Positions 44,362 to 54,002 of a stretch of DNA of 64,000 nucleotides are shown here, piece by piece (position 1 is the first letter of the stretch; the number at the start of each line of letters is the position of its first letter). Location of the stretch: positions 62,001 to 126,000 of the forward strand of contig LJSU01000010.1 of the NCBI GenBank assembly GCA_001314705.1, written 5' to 3'. The translations under genes were made by a program, and so were the position numbers. Source of the stretch: Rhodobacteraceae bacterium HLUCCO07. Lineage in GTDB: Bacteria; Pseudomonadota; Alphaproteobacteria; Rhodobacterales; Rhodobacteraceae. Under the pieces are notes generated by a model, which saw only the letters and a program-made list of their open reading frames with translations, searched no databases and was not told the DNA's origin.

Positions 44362-45024
44362 ATGAACGCCCATGCCTTCACCCTTGCCGGGGCCGAGTTG
44401 CAGGCCCGCGGTTCCGGCGCGCTTTTCTGGCCCGCGCAGAACCTCTTGTGCGTTTCCGACCTGCACCTTGGCAAATCCGAACGCATGGCGCGCCGCGTCG
44501 GCGCCACCCTGCCCCCCTATGACACCGCCGAAACGCTGGCCCGGCTCGATGCGGATCTTGCTGAAACCCGCGCCGAAACCGTCATCTGCCTTGGCGACAG
44601 CTTCGATGATCGCGAGGCCGCCCACGCCCTGCCCCATTCCGAAAAGATATGGATTTCAAGGCTCCAGGCCGGGCGCCGCTGGGTCTGGATCGCGGGCAAC
44701 CACGATCCCGGCCCGCTCGACCTCGGTGGTGCGCATCTCGCCGAACTGCCGCGCGGCCCGCTCACCTTTCGCCATGTCGCCCGGCCCGGCCAGGCGGGCG
44801 AGGTCTCGGGCCATTACCACCCCAAGGCCCGGATCTCCCTGCGCGGGCGCACGATCTCACGCCCCTGTTTCCTGATCGACGACGCCCGCGTGATCCTGCC
44901 CGCCTATGGCACCTACACCGGCGGGTTGCGCAGCAGCTCAGAGGCGCTGGCGGCACTCATGTGCCCAGAGGCCGTCGCCATCCTCACCGGCCCGTCACCA
45001 CGTCCGGTGCCGATGCCACGCTAA
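44362..45024 (+). CDS. pdeM: Ligase-associated phosphoesterase PdeM
   Basis: 220 residues, calcineurin-like metallophosphoesterase. Metal-binding motifs are present in order: DLHLGKSERMARR, GDSFDD, GNHDPG and GHYHPKA. PdeM proteins are DNA endonuclease or phosphodiesterase partners of the Lhr-like helicase. The gene is 29 nt after that helicase gene and convergent with the LytTR regulator gene. The ligase and exonuclease that complete the four-gene set elsewhere are not next to it. Confidence 0.92.
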   Translation: MNAHAFTLAGAELQARGSGALFWPAQNLLCVSDLHLGKSERMARRVGATLPPYDTAETLARLDADLAETRAETVICLGDSFDDREAAHALPHSEKIWISRLQAGRRWVWIAGNHDPGPLDLGGAHLAELPRGPLTFRHVARPGQAGEVSGHYHPKARISLRGRTISRPCFLIDDARVILPAYGTYTGGLRSSSEALAALMCPEAVAILTGPSPRPVPMPR

Positions 45025-45067
45025 AGCGTTCCGCCCGATCCATGCGCCGCGAACACGGCGGAACGCG

Positions 45068-45814
45068 TCAGGGAATGTCGATCCCCGCCGCCTCCAGCTC
45101 CGGGCGATACCTGCGGGTCAACGGCACCTGATCGCCATTGCACAGCACGACCTGCCATTTCGCAGCACCTGCCCGCTCCACCCGCTCGATCGCCTCGCGT
45201 GCAATCCAATGCGAGCGATGGGTGCTATAGCCTTCGACCGGCTCCATCTCGCGAATCGCGTCGCTCAACCGCATGCGCAGCATTTCGGTGCCCTCCGTCG
45301 TGACCACCTCGACATGATGGTCCTGCGCCGAGAGCCGCAGGATCGGGCCGCGCCTTTCGCGCGGCAGGCGCTCGGCAAGCCGGGGCAGCATCTCCTCGTC
45401 AGGGCACAGGGCCGGCTCGATCCGAACCGCCCGCCGAAAGCCCAGCACAACCAGGCTGATTGCCAGGACATGCCACGCGACTGTCACGACCGAAGGTGGC
45501 CCCATCACTCCGGCGCCCGGCATCCTCGGCGCGAGCCAAAGCACCATCAGGGTAATCACCGGCACGATCACCACCAGATGAACCGCTTCCAGAAGCCACG
45601 TGCGCCCGGCCGGAACGAGCGACTCGATCCACACCCGTATCCCCCGCCCCACCGCGATCGAAAGCCCCACGAAGACCATCCAGAATATCGCACACTGAGG
45701 CAGGGTCATCGCCTCATAGGTGCCGAACGGCCCGGCCAGTGTTGCGACGACACCGATCACCATCCACAAGAGCAGGCTGACCGGAGAACAAATCCGTGAA
45801 ATGAAATTGCGCAC
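45068..45814 (-). CDS. Membrane-bound LytTR family transcription regulator
   Basis: 248 residues. Four hydrophobic helices fill residues 8-130 (for example LLLWMVIGVVATLAGPF, AVHLVVIVPVITLMVLWLAP). A LytTR DNA-binding domain occupies about 150-245: ILRLSAQDHHVEVVTTEGTE, RMRLSDAIREM and GYSTHRSHWIAREAIERVER. Such one-piece membrane regulators sense a signal in or at the membrane without a kinase. The target is unknown; its gene lies alone between the convergent pdeM and the folD gene. Confidence 0.88.
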   Translation of the reverse strand: MRNFISRICSPVSLLLWMVIGVVATLAGPFGTYEAMTLPQCAIFWMVFVGLSIAVGRGIRVWIESLVPAGRTWLLEAVHLVVIVPVITLMVLWLAPRMPGAGVMGPPSVVTVAWHVLAISLVVLGFRRAVRIEPALCPDEEMLPRLAERLPRERRGPILRLSAQDHHVEVVTTEGTEMLRMRLSDAIREMEPVEGYSTHRSHWIAREAIERVERAGAAKWQVVLCNGDQVPLTRRYRPELEAAGIDIP

Positions 45815-45959
45815 TTGAACCCGATTGAACCAATACCGTCGTTTCAGGCACGCCTCTCATGTCGCGCCCGAACGGGTATGTAGCGCAGGCAGCCGGGTCT
45901 GCACAACCCCACGGTGATGCGACTTCACGTCTCTCCCCCAATGGCCGGTCCGTGTGAGC

Positions 45960-46862
45960 TCAGGCCGTCAGCCCCTCTGGCTCGGACAGCCCGTGCATCC
46001 GGCAACAGGCGGTCACGGTATTGGCCAGCAGGCAGGCAATGGTCATCGGTCCGACACCGCCCGGAACCGGCGTGATGGCCCCGGCCACCTCGGCGCAGCT
46101 TTCGAAATGGCAGTCGCCCACGAGCCGGGTCTTGCCTTGCCCCTTCTCGGGCGCGTCGATCCGGTTGATGCCGACATCGATCACCGTCGCGCCGGGCCTG
46201 ATCCAGTCGCCCGTCACCATCTCGGGTCGGCCCACCGCCGCCACCACGATATCGGCACGCCGCGTGACCTCCTCGATCTCCTTCGTGCGGCTGTGCGCGA
46301 TCGTCACCGTGCAGCTGTCGCGCAACAAGAGCTGCGCCATCGGCTTGCCGACGATATTGCTGCGCCCGACCACCACCGCGTTCATCCCCGACAGGTTGCC
46401 ATGGTGGTCACGCAGCATCATCAGGCAACCCAGCGGCGTGCAGGGCACCATGGCCTTCTGCCCCGTCGCCAGCAGGCCGACATTCGAGATGTGAAACCCG
46501 TCCACATCCTTTTCCGGCGCGATCGCGTTGATCACCAGATCCTCGTCGAGATGCGCCGGAAGCGGCAATTGCACGAGGATCCCATGCACCGCCGGATCGG
46601 CATTCAATTGCGCGATCAGGTCCAGCAACTCGCCTTCGCCGGTGCTCGCATCAAGCCGATGTTCATAGGAGTTCATCCCCGTCTCGACCGTCTGCTTGCC
46701 CTTCGAGCGCACATAGACCTGGCTGGCCGGGTCTTCCCCCACCAGGACCACCGCCAGCCCCGGGGTCACCCCGTGCACCTGCTTGAGACGCGACACGTGG
46801 CCCGCCACCTTCTCGCGCACCACGCCCGCGAATGCCTTGCCGTCAATGATCTGCGCGCCCAT
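45960..46862 (-). CDS. folD: Bifunctional methylenetetrahydrofolate dehydrogenase/cyclohydrolase
   Basis: 300 residues, normal FolD length. It interconverts methylene-, methenyl- and 10-formyl-tetrahydrofolate with NADP. Signature parts are [20 protein letters not shown] with the active Lys, [31 protein letters not shown] and the C-terminal [16 protein letters not shown]. It follows fhs on the same strand with an 87-nt gap carrying a dispersed repeat. Together the two enzymes supply one-carbon units from formate. Confidence 0.97.
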   Translation of the reverse strand: MGAQIIDGKAFAGVVREKVAGHVSRLKQVHGVTPGLAVVLVGEDPASQVYVRSKGKQTVETGMNSYEHRLDASTGEGELLDLIAQLNADPAVHGILVQLPLPAHLDEDLVINAIAPEKDVDGFHISNVGLLATGQKAMVPCTPLGCLMMLRDHHGNLSGMNAVVVGRSNIVGKPMAQLLLRDSCTVTIAHSRTKEIEEVTRRADIVVAAVGRPEMVTGDWIRPGATVIDVGINRIDAPEKGQGKTRLVGDCHFESCAEVAGAITPVPGGVGPMTIACLLANTVTACCRMHGLSEPEGLTA

Positions 46863-46873
46863 GGCCCTGCCCT

Positions 46874-46904
46874 TTCATCTTGCCCCAAATACTCCCGCCG
46901 GAGG
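46874..46904 (-). repeat. Dispersed intergenic repeat (copy 3)
   Basis: On the minus strand: CCTCCGGCGGGAGTATTTGG followed by GGCAAGATGAA. The first 15 nt equal those of the copy at 2851-2883. Placed between fhs and folD. Confidence 0.6.
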
Positions 46905-46949
46905 CCCGGCCAGGCCCGGCTCGATGCCGGGTCTGGCCGTTTTCCAGCC

Positions 46950-48626
46950 TCAGAACAAGCCCTCGATCTGCCCCATGTCATTGAGCCCGATCTCCAGCGC
47001 CGCGGGTTTGCGCGGCAGGCCCGGCATGGTCATGATCTCGCCGCAGATCACCACCACGAACCCGGCCCCCGCCGACAGGCGCACCTCGCGCACCGGCACG
47101 CTGTGCCCGGTGGGCGCGCCGCGCAGGTTGGGATCGGTCGAGAAACTGTATTGCGTCTTGGCCATGCAGACCGGCAGGTGGCCGAACCCCGCGTCCTCCC
47201 ACTGTTTCAGCTGGTCGCGGATCTTCTTGTCGGCCAGAACCTCGTCGGCGCGATAGATCGCCGTGGCGATACGCTCGATCTTCTCGAAAAGGCCCATGTC
47301 GTCACGGTAAAGCGGTGCGAACTGGCTCACGCCGCTCTCGGCGATCTCCGCCACGCGGGTGGCCAGCTCCTCGGTGCCTTCCGAGCCCTTGGCCCAATGC
47401 TGGCACAGGATCGCCTCCGCCCCTTGCGTGGCCACGTAATCCTTGACCGCCTGCACCTCGGCATCGGTGTCGGTGACGAAATGGTTGATCGCCACCACCA
47501 CCGGCACGCCGAACTGCTTGAGATTGCCGATATGACGGCCAAGGTTGGCACAGCCCTCGTTGACCGCGTCCACGTTTTCCTCTCCCAGGTCGGCCTTGGC
47601 CACGCCGCCATTCATCTTCATCGCCCGCACCGTGGCGACAAGCACCACGCAATCGGGCGCCAGCCCCGCCTTGCGGCACTTGATGTTCATGAATTTCTCG
47701 GCCCCGAGATCGGCGCCGAACCCGGCCTCGGTCACCACGAAATCGGCCAGCTTGAGCGCGGTCCTGGTGGCAATGACCGAGTTGCAGCCATGCGCGATAT
47801 TGGCGAACGGCCCGCCATGCACGAAAGCGGGGTTGTTCTCGAGCGTCTGCACCAGGTTGGGCTGCATCGCATCCTTCAGAAGTACCGTCATCGCCCCGTC
47901 CGCCCCGATATCGCGGCAATAGATCGGCTCGCGCTCGCGGGTATAGGCCACGATGATATCGCCCAGCCGCTTCTCCAGGTCGTCTAGATCGCGCGCAAGG
48001 CACAGGATCGCCATGACCTCGCTCGCGACGGTGATGTCGAACCCGGTCTGGCGCGAGAACCCGTTCGGCACGCCGCCCAGCCCCACCACGACATCGCGCA
48101 GCGCCCGGTCGTTCATGTCCATCACCCGGCGCCAGACGATCCGGCGCTCGTCGATGCCAAGCTCGTTGCCCCAGTAGATATGGTTGTCGATCATCGCCGA
48201 CAGAAGGTTATGCGCACTGGTGATCGCGTGGAAATCGCCGGTGAAATGCAGGTTCATCTCTTCCATCGGCACGACCTGCGCATACCCGCCGCCCGCGGCG
48301 CCCCCCTTCATGCCAAAGCACGGCCCGAGGCTCGCCTCGCGGATACAGATCGCCGCCTTCCTGCCAATCCGGTTAAGCCCGTCGCCAAGGCCCACCGTGG
48401 TCGTGGTCTTGCCCTCGCCTGCGGGCGTCGGGTTGATCGCGGTCACGAGGATCAGCTTGCCATTCGCATTGCCCTCGACGCTGTTGATGAACTCCTGGCT
48501 GACCTTGGCCTTGTTATGCCCATAGGGCAGCAGGTGATCGGCATCTATGCCGAGCTTGGCACCGATCTCCTGGATCGGGCGCTTGCTGGCGTCGCGGGCG
48601 ATCTCGATGTCGGATTTATGGCTCAT
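46950..48626 (-). CDS. fhs: Formate-tetrahydrofolate ligase
   Basis: 558 residues. It makes 10-formyltetrahydrofolate from formate, ATP and tetrahydrofolate. The P-loop-like [15 protein letters not shown] near residue 70, the [21 protein letters not shown] stretch, [10 protein letters not shown], and [17 protein letters not shown] are all family hallmarks. Roseobacters use this enzyme for oxidising methyl groups or for purine and serine supply. Start [13 protein letters not shown] is well placed. Complete and unremarkable. Confidence 0.97.
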   Translation of the reverse strand: MSHKSDIEIARDASKRPIQEIGAKLGIDADHLLPYGHNKAKVSQEFINSVEGNANGKLILVTAINPTPAGEGKTTTTVGLGDGLNRIGRKAAICIREASLGPCFGMKGGAAGGGYAQVVPMEEMNLHFTGDFHAITSAHNLLSAMIDNHIYWGNELGIDERRIVWRRVMDMNDRALRDVVVGLGGVPNGFSRQTGFDITVASEVMAILCLARDLDDLEKRLGDIIVAYTREREPIYCRDIGADGAMTVLLKDAMQPNLVQTLENNPAFVHGGPFANIAHGCNSVIATRTALKLADFVVTEAGFGADLGAEKFMNIKCRKAGLAPDCVVLVATVRAMKMNGGVAKADLGEENVDAVNEGCANLGRHIGNLKQFGVPVVVAINHFVTDTDAEVQAVKDYVATQGAEAILCQHWAKGSEGTEELATRVAEIAESGVSQFAPLYRDDMGLFEKIERIATAIYRADEVLADKKIRDQLKQWEDAGFGHLPVCMAKTQYSFSTDPNLRGAPTGHSVPVREVRLSAGAGFVVVICGEIMTMPGLPRKPAALEIGLNDMGQIEGLF

Positions 48627-48776
48627 GGGGCGCGGACCTCTCTGATGGCGCTTCGTATGCGTGTCTGATTTCGCTCTTACGCGTCCAATCCCCGCAATGG
48701 CTGCGCGAATCCGACATAATCGCCCCCGCTTGCGTCGGTCTTGCCCGGGGGTCGTTTCCGATCGGAAAATACCCCC

Positions 48777-49376
48777 CTATCCGCGCCTTGCAACCTCCAG
48801 ATGCTCCCACGTCCGCTGATCGGGCACGTGCAACCGCATCGCGTCGCCAAGCCGAAGCGCACCGGGCCGCTCGACCCATGCGGTGACGCCGCGCCGCCCC
48901 TCGGCCGCCCGCTTGAACGCCCGTCCGAACCCGGGATGCACCGCCTCGATTTCCTTTGCGGGCAACTGGCAGGGCCGGTTCTCCATATCCACGACCAAGG
49001 TCGCCCCGCCCGGCGCCTGCAAGCGCGACGACGGCGGCAGGTAGGTGAAATCCGGCAACCCGCGCAGGACCAGCGACGCCCCCAGGAGCCCCGGATCAAG
49101 CCGATCCAGCCCCATCTCGGCGGCAATCGCCTCCAGCTCCTCCTGAGACAAGACCGAAAGCTGGCGCACATTGGCGATCTCGGTGCCCCTGGGATGCTGG
49201 TCGAGCACGCGCGAACACGACGCCCGCGTCACCCCGCCATGCGCCTCGCCCTTGATGCCACCCCAATCGAGCGCCACCGCCTCCAACGGCTCCGCCGCCA
49301 GCGCCGCGTCGCGATCCGCAACCCGACCCAGCCACATCACCTCACCGAAAAACTCCGTCGCCTTCAATGCCGGCAT
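48777..49376 (-). CDS. MOSC domain protein
   Basis: 199 residues. The MOSC (molybdenum cofactor sulfurase C-terminal) fold is seen in GIKGEAHGGVTRASCSRV, GTEIANVRQLSVLSQEELE and a C-terminal GVTAWVERPGALRLGDAMRL. MOSC proteins carry sulfur for metal cofactors or reduce N-hydroxylated compounds. A Cys (CQLPAKEIEAVHPGFGRAF) lies where the sulfur carrier Cys may be. It stands alone with about 100-150 nt on either side; the exact role is unknown. Confidence 0.87.
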   Translation of the reverse strand: MPALKATEFFGEVMWLGRVADRDAALAAEPLEAVALDWGGIKGEAHGGVTRASCSRVLDQHPRGTEIANVRQLSVLSQEELEAIAAEMGLDRLDPGLLGASLVLRGLPDFTYLPPSSRLQAPGGATLVVDMENRPCQLPAKEIEAVHPGFGRAFKRAAEGRRGVTAWVERPGALRLGDAMRLHVPDQRTWEHLEVARRG

Positions 49377-49475
49377 CGCGCGCCCTCCTTCGACCCGGCC
49401 ATACCCTGCGACGCGCGCCGCCCCGGCACAACCGCGAACCTGTCTCTTCCTGACCTGACATTCACCGCCCGGTCA

Positions 49476-52070
49476 TCACCGCTCGGTCAGCTTCAATTCG
49501 ATCCGCCGGTTCTGCGCCCGCGCCTCGGGGCTGTCGCCCGGGGCCACCGGCTGGAACTCGCCGAACCCGTTGGCCGACAACCGGAACGGCGGCACGCCCA
49601 GCTCATCGGCCATGTAGCGCACGACCGAGAGCGCCCGCGCCTGGCTCAGCTCCCAGTTGTCCTCGAACTCCGCACCGGAAATGACCGGCACGTTGTCGGT
49701 ATGCCCGTCGACCTGGATCACCCAGTCGATCTCCTCCGGAATATCCACCGCCACCTCGGTCAGAAGCCCGGCAACGCGCGCGATCTGGGCCTCCCCTTCC
49801 TCCGACAAATCCGCACTGCCGGGTGCGAACAGCACTTCGGAGGAGAACACGAACCGGTCGCCTTCGATCCGCACACCCTCTCGCCCTGCAAGAATTGCGC
49901 GCAGCCGGCCGAAGAACTCGCTGCGGTATTGCTCCAGGTCCTGCTTCTCGGCCTCAAGCCGGGCCTTTTCCTCGGCCAGCCGCCGCGCCTCGGCCTCTTC
50001 CAGCTCACGCCGCTTGCGCTCTTCCGCCGCCGCCCGCGCCAGTGCCGCGTTGAGATCGCGGCCAAGCGTCTGAACCTCGACATTCGCCGCCGCCTCACGC
50101 TCCTTGTAATCGTCCAGCAGCGCCTGAAGCGATCCCAGTTGCGAGCGCAGCGCCGCAACCTGCTGGTTCAAGAGCGCCTGCCGCCGCTCTGCCTCGGCCG
50201 TCTTTTCCTCTTCCCCGGCCAGTTCGCGCCGCGCCGCGGACAGAAGGGCCGCACGCTCCTCCGCTTCGCTCAGCGCCTCCTCGGCCTCCTGTTCCGCGGC
50301 CCGTTTCGCGGCCAGCGCCCGCGCGAGTTGCCGGCGAATGTCCTCGCGGTCGTTCAAGGCCTCTTCGGCCGACTCCTTTTCCGCCAGTGCCGCGGCCAGC
50401 CGCCGCCGCAGATCGCCGATTTCGCCCTGCGCGGCCTCGGCGTCCTGTTCCGCCTCGGACGCCTGCTTGGCCAGCTGCGCCTCCGCCGCTTCGAGCCGTT
50501 CGGCCAGATCGGCGCGCGTGACCTCGCTTTCTTCGCGCCCCTCGCGGGCCTCGGCCAGTGCGGCCTGTGCGGCGGCCAGCCGCTCCTCGAAACTGCGCCG
50601 CTCCTCGGCCTGCCCCTCGCGGGCCTCGGCCAGCGCCGCCTCCGCTGCCGCCAGCCGCGCCTCGAGCCCCGCGCGCTCGGCCTCGAGCTCCGCCTCGAGC
50701 CCCTCGGTCGCGTCGCGGCTGCGCGCCAATGCCGCCTCGAGTGTGGCAACCTGTGCCGCCAGCGACGCCGCGGCACCGCCACGATCATCGGCCTCGGCCT
50801 GCGCTTCGGCCAACGCCGCCTCGGCCGTGGCCAGCCGCTCGGCCCAGCTTTCCTCGCGCGCGGACAGTTGCGTTTCCAGCTGCGCGGCCTGCGCCTGTGT
50901 GTCCACCAGTGCCGCCTCGAGCGTGGCCAGCCGCGCCTCCAGCGTGCCCGCCCGGCCGCGTGCGCTCTCCCCTTCGGCCAGCGCCTCCGCCAGCGCCGCT
51001 TCGAGCGAGTCGATCCGGTCCGCCTGCTGTGCCGCCTCTTGCTCGGCGTCCGACAACGCCTGCTGGCGGTCCTCCCCGGCCAGCAATGCCGTTGCCAGCG
51101 CCATTTCGAGTTCGTCGATCCGAACCGCCCGCTGCGACGCTTCCTCTTCCACTTCCGAAAGCTCCGCCTGCGTCTGGTCACCCTCCAGAAGCGCCGCGGC
51201 GAGCCGCGCCTCGAGCGCCTCGCTCGTCTCCTCTGCTGCCGCGAGAAGTGTCAGCGTCTCTTCTGCGCGCCGGCGCTGTTCTTCCAGCGCCAGGGTCATC
51301 GCGGTCAGTTCCGTGTCGGCATTTTCCAACCGCTCGCGCAACGCCTCTGCCGCTGCCGCCTCGGCCAGCCGCGCCTCCTCTTCCTCGCTCAACTGCTCTT
51401 CAAGCTCGTCCCTCTCGGCCACGAGCCCCGCTTGCGCGCTTTCCAGATCGGCCTTTTCGCTGCGCAGCGAAGCAACCAATGCCTCGAGCGCCTCGCGCCG
51501 CGCCGCGGCAAGGCGCGCGGCCTCCTCTCCGGCGTCGATCTCCTCGCGCGCCTGCGCCAGCGCGAGGTTGAGCGCCTCGCGCTCGCTCACGAGCTCGGCC
51601 TCGCGATCCTCCAGCCCGGAAATCCTTTCCCGGTCCTCGGCCTGTTCCGCCAGAAGCCCCGCCACCTGTTCCTCGAATGTCGCGATCCGACCCCGCGCGG
51701 TCTCAAGCTCTCCCTGCGCGGTCTCGAGCTCCGCGCCCAGCGCCGAACGCTCGGCCCTGAGCCGCTCGATCACCGAGGCCTGCCGCTCCGCCTCGGCCTC
51801 GGCCGTCTCGATCGTGCTGGCCAACTCGCTTTCAAGCTCGGACGCGCGGCGCTGTTCGACGCCCAGCGCCTGCGCCAGCGCCGTCACCTCGGCCGACAGC
51901 GTGTCAAGCTCGCTCTCCTGCCCGGTGATCGTCTCGCGCAGCACGAACTGCACCAGCATGAAGATGGTCAGCACGAACATCAGAACCAGCAAGAGGCCGG
52001 TCATCGCATCGACGAAACCCGGCCAGATCGAGGCCTGGAACCGCTGCCCTGTGCGCCGAGACAGCGCCAT
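49476..52070 (-). CDS. MotB/OmpA-type protein with very long coiled coil
   Basis: 864 residues in three parts. A single N-terminal membrane helix (about 19-46) holds Asp21 in FVDAMTGLLLVLMF, where MotB has its proton-binding Asp. About 50-715 is an almost unbroken Ala/Glu/Arg-rich coiled coil with repeated units such as LEARLAAAEAALAEAREG. The last 145 residues form an OmpA peptidoglycan-binding domain: VLFAPGSADLSEEGEAQIAR, DGHTDNVPV, NWELSQARALSVVRYM and NRRIELKLTER. It starts 3 nt after its MotA/ExbB-like partner. It would bridge inner membrane and wall, using proton flow to do mechanical work. Function unknown. Confidence 0.88.
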   Translation of the reverse strand: MALSRRTGQRFQASIWPGFVDAMTGLLLVLMFVLTIFMLVQFVLRETITGQESELDTLSAEVTALAQALGVEQRRASELESELASTIETAEAEAERQASVIERLRAERSALGAELETAQGELETARGRIATFEEQVAGLLAEQAEDRERISGLEDREAELVSEREALNLALAQAREEIDAGEEAARLAAARREALEALVASLRSEKADLESAQAGLVAERDELEEQLSEEEEARLAEAAAAEALRERLENADTELTAMTLALEEQRRRAEETLTLLAAAEETSEALEARLAAALLEGDQTQAELSEVEEEASQRAVRIDELEMALATALLAGEDRQQALSDAEQEAAQQADRIDSLEAALAEALAEGESARGRAGTLEARLATLEAALVDTQAQAAQLETQLSAREESWAERLATAEAALAEAQAEADDRGGAAASLAAQVATLEAALARSRDATEGLEAELEAERAGLEARLAAAEAALAEAREGQAEERRSFEERLAAAQAALAEAREGREESEVTRADLAERLEAAEAQLAKQASEAEQDAEAAQGEIGDLRRRLAAALAEKESAEEALNDREDIRRQLARALAAKRAAEQEAEEALSEAEERAALLSAARRELAGEEEKTAEAERRQALLNQQVAALRSQLGSLQALLDDYKEREAAANVEVQTLGRDLNAALARAAAEERKRRELEEAEARRLAEEKARLEAEKQDLEQYRSEFFGRLRAILAGREGVRIEGDRFVFSSEVLFAPGSADLSEEGEAQIARVAGLLTEVAVDIPEEIDWVIQVDGHTDNVPVISGAEFEDNWELSQARALSVVRYMADELGVPPFRLSANGFGEFQPVAPGDSPEARAQNRRIELKLTER

Positions 52071-52073
52071 GGC

Positions 52074-53318
52074 CTACTCTCCTCCCTCCCGGTCGCGTTG
52101 GTGCTCGGGCGCCAGCTTCAACGTGCGCACCGGTCGCGTTCCCCGCCGCTCCAGAACCCGCACAAGCGCGTTGATGTCGTTGCGCAGCTCGGTCATGGTC
52201 TCGTGGCGGCCGGCGCTGATCTCTTCGAGAATGCGCAGCATCTGCACGTCGATCGACCTGAGCCGCATCCGGCTCTCCGCGTCGATCCCGCCTGCCTCCT
52301 GTTGCGGGCGGTTCTGCATTTCGTAAAGGATCGCCTCCTGCCCCTCGGCCACGCGCATCAACGCCGTATGCACCGGGTTCTGGTCGCTCATCCGATAGGT
52401 CATCCGCTCGATCGCATCGGCCAGCGTGCCCAGCTTCTCGTCCACCATCGCCCGGCTCATGTCGGACTGGGCGAACATCTGCTGCATCTCTTCCATCTGC
52501 TCGGCCATGTGATCCACGAGCCCGGCCAGAACCGCCTGTTCACCGCCGTCCCCGTCCTGGTCGCCACTGGCAAACCCCAGCCGGGTGATCGACGACAACC
52601 ATTCCTCCAACTCGCGGTAGAACCGGTTCTGCCCATGCCCGGCGAACAGCTCCAGCAGGCCCACGATCAACGACCCGGCCAACCCCAGAAGCGACGAGGC
52701 AAAGGCCACCCCCATGCCCCCCAGCTGGGTCTCGAGTCCGCCCATCAACCGGTTGAACACCTCGACGCCCTGCTCGCCCTCCTCCGGGGCAAGGCTGCGA
52801 ATGGTGTCCACCACCGCCGGCACGGTCGTGGCCAGACCATAGAACGTGCCCAGAAGGCCAAGGAAAATCAGCATGTTGACGATATAGCGCGTGATCTCGC
52901 GCTCTTCGTCGATGCGCTGCGCCACCGAATCGAGGATCGACCGGGCCGAGGACGAACTGATCTGCATCCGCTGGCCCCGCCCCCGCAACAGCGTCGCCAG
53001 CGGCGCAAGAAGCTGCGGCGCGCGCACCCCGTCGACCTCGGCCTGTCCGCTGGCAAAGGACTCGATCCAGCGCACCGACCGCGACATCTGGAACACCTGC
53101 CAGAAACAGGCCAGCACACCGATGACGAATACGAAGAAGATGAACCCGTTGAGATAGGGGTTGGCGGTAAAGACCGGCATCACCCTTGGCAGGGCGAAAA
53201 AGATCCCCACCCCGGCCAAGCCCAGCACGACCAGCATCATCACGATCTGGCGCACAGGGTGGGAAAACTGCGGCTCGGCCTCGCGGTCCGGCTGGTCCAT
53301 CTGGACGGTTCCTGACAC
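52074..53318 (-). CDS. MotA/TolQ/ExbB-like proton channel protein
   Basis: 414 residues. Four membrane helices at about 24-44, 56-76, 146-168 and 205-227. The last two (MLIFLGLLGTFYGLATTVPA and GMGVAFASSLLGLAGSLIVG) form the MotA/TolQ/ExbB core. A cytoplasmic loop lies between helices 2 and 3, and a C-terminal tail of about 185 residues is charged and probably helical (MAEQMEEMQQMFAQ, DIQMLRILEEIS-like). It is larger than ExbB or TolQ. The pair with the coiled-coil OmpA protein makes a stator-like unit, as in flagellar, Tol, Ton, gliding or Zorya motors, but of unknown use. Confidence 0.9.
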   Translation of the reverse strand: MSGTVQMDQPDREAEPQFSHPVRQIVMMLVVLGLAGVGIFFALPRVMPVFTANPYLNGFIFFVFVIGVLACFWQVFQMSRSVRWIESFASGQAEVDGVRAPQLLAPLATLLRGRGQRMQISSSSARSILDSVAQRIDEEREITRYIVNMLIFLGLLGTFYGLATTVPAVVDTIRSLAPEEGEQGVEVFNRLMGGLETQLGGMGVAFASSLLGLAGSLIVGLLELFAGHGQNRFYRELEEWLSSITRLGFASGDQDGDGGEQAVLAGLVDHMAEQMEEMQQMFAQSDMSRAMVDEKLGTLADAIERMTYRMSDQNPVHTALMRVAEGQEAILYEMQNRPQQEAGGIDAESRMRLRSIDVQMLRILEEISAGRHETMTELRNDINALVRVLERRGTRPVRTLKLAPEHQRDREGGE

Positions 53319-53404
53319 GTTGTTTCGTTGAGCGCCAATGATAGGGGTTCACCACGCCCAAGCCAAGGAATATTGATGTTTCAGTGCGGCTTGTCCGCCG
53401 TTCC

Positions 53405-53935
53405 TCATGGCACGTGGTGATAATTGCGAACCCGCCGCGCCAGCCATTGAAGATCGGGGTCGTGAATGCCCATCTCGTCGAGATGCATCACCGTGTTGAC
53501 CAGGTATTCATCGTTGGGCCCCATGCCCCCCTCGGCCCCCGCGATGATCCGCGCCTGCTCCTCCAGATCGAGCCCGCCGCAATACTGCCCATGCGCGGCA
53601 TCGACCACGTAGCACAGTGCCTCGATCTCGCCGCCATCCTCCAGCACGACCGGCAGGCGCCGCTCCAGATAGGCCGCGGACACCAGTTCGCGTTCGCGCA
53701 GGTAATCCAGCGTCGCGTCCTCGTGCCCCGGCTCCACCCGCAGCGCGATCCCGTCGCACCACGCCCTTTCGGTCGCATCGAGCGCCAGCACGAGCCCCGG
53801 ACGTTCGGGCGTTCCGCGATGATGGATCGAGCGCATGCAGAACGTGCGCGCATAACCCGTCAGCCGCGCCTGTCGCCGCTCGGCCAGCGGGAAACCCGGC
53901 TTCCACATCAATGATCCGTATCCGAACACCCACAT
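53405..53935 (-). CDS. ChaC-like gamma-glutamylcyclotransferase
   Basis: 176 residues from ATG 53935 (MWVFGYGSLMWKPGF). The substrate loop YGSLMW (6-11) is the fold's mark; RTFCMRSIHHRGTPERPG and GGMGPNDEYLVNTVMHLDEMGI match the ChaC group, which cleaves glutathione to 5-oxoproline and Cys-Gly. The catalytic Glu is expected in the first half of the chain; I did not map it. It is divergent from the DUF2125 gene by 67 nt. Earlier in-frame codons on the same strand lack family similarity. Confidence 0.9.
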   Translation of the reverse strand: MWVFGYGSLMWKPGFPLAERRQARLTGYARTFCMRSIHHRGTPERPGLVLALDATERAWCDGIALRVEPGHEDATLDYLRERELVSAAYLERRLPVVLEDGGEIEALCYVVDAAHGQYCGGLDLEEQARIIAGAEGGMGPNDEYLVNTVMHLDEMGIHDPDLQWLARRVRNYHHVP

Positions 53936-54002
53936 GCTCTGGCCCTTTCTTCTGCGGGGCAGTAAACAGCACGTCGCGGCTCGGACAACAAGGGGGCGAC
54001 GC

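Noticed and set aside
45954-47987. A 677-codon open frame on the + strand
   Set aside because: It is antisense to folD and fhs, both with complete catalytic motifs. The translation is His/Arg-rich without recognisable domains.
48741-53315. A 1524-codon open frame on the + strand
   Set aside because: It is antisense to the coiled-coil OmpA protein and its channel partner. The translation is Leu/Arg/Gly/Gln-rich low complexity with no family motif, as expected from the complement of GC-rich Ala/Glu codons.
49476-53318. Zorya-type anti-phage system
   Set aside because: The MotA-like and MotB-like pair recalls ZorA/ZorB, but in Zorya the long tail is on the MotA-like partner, and no ZorC, ZorD or ZorE gene is near. 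The neighbours are housekeeping genes.
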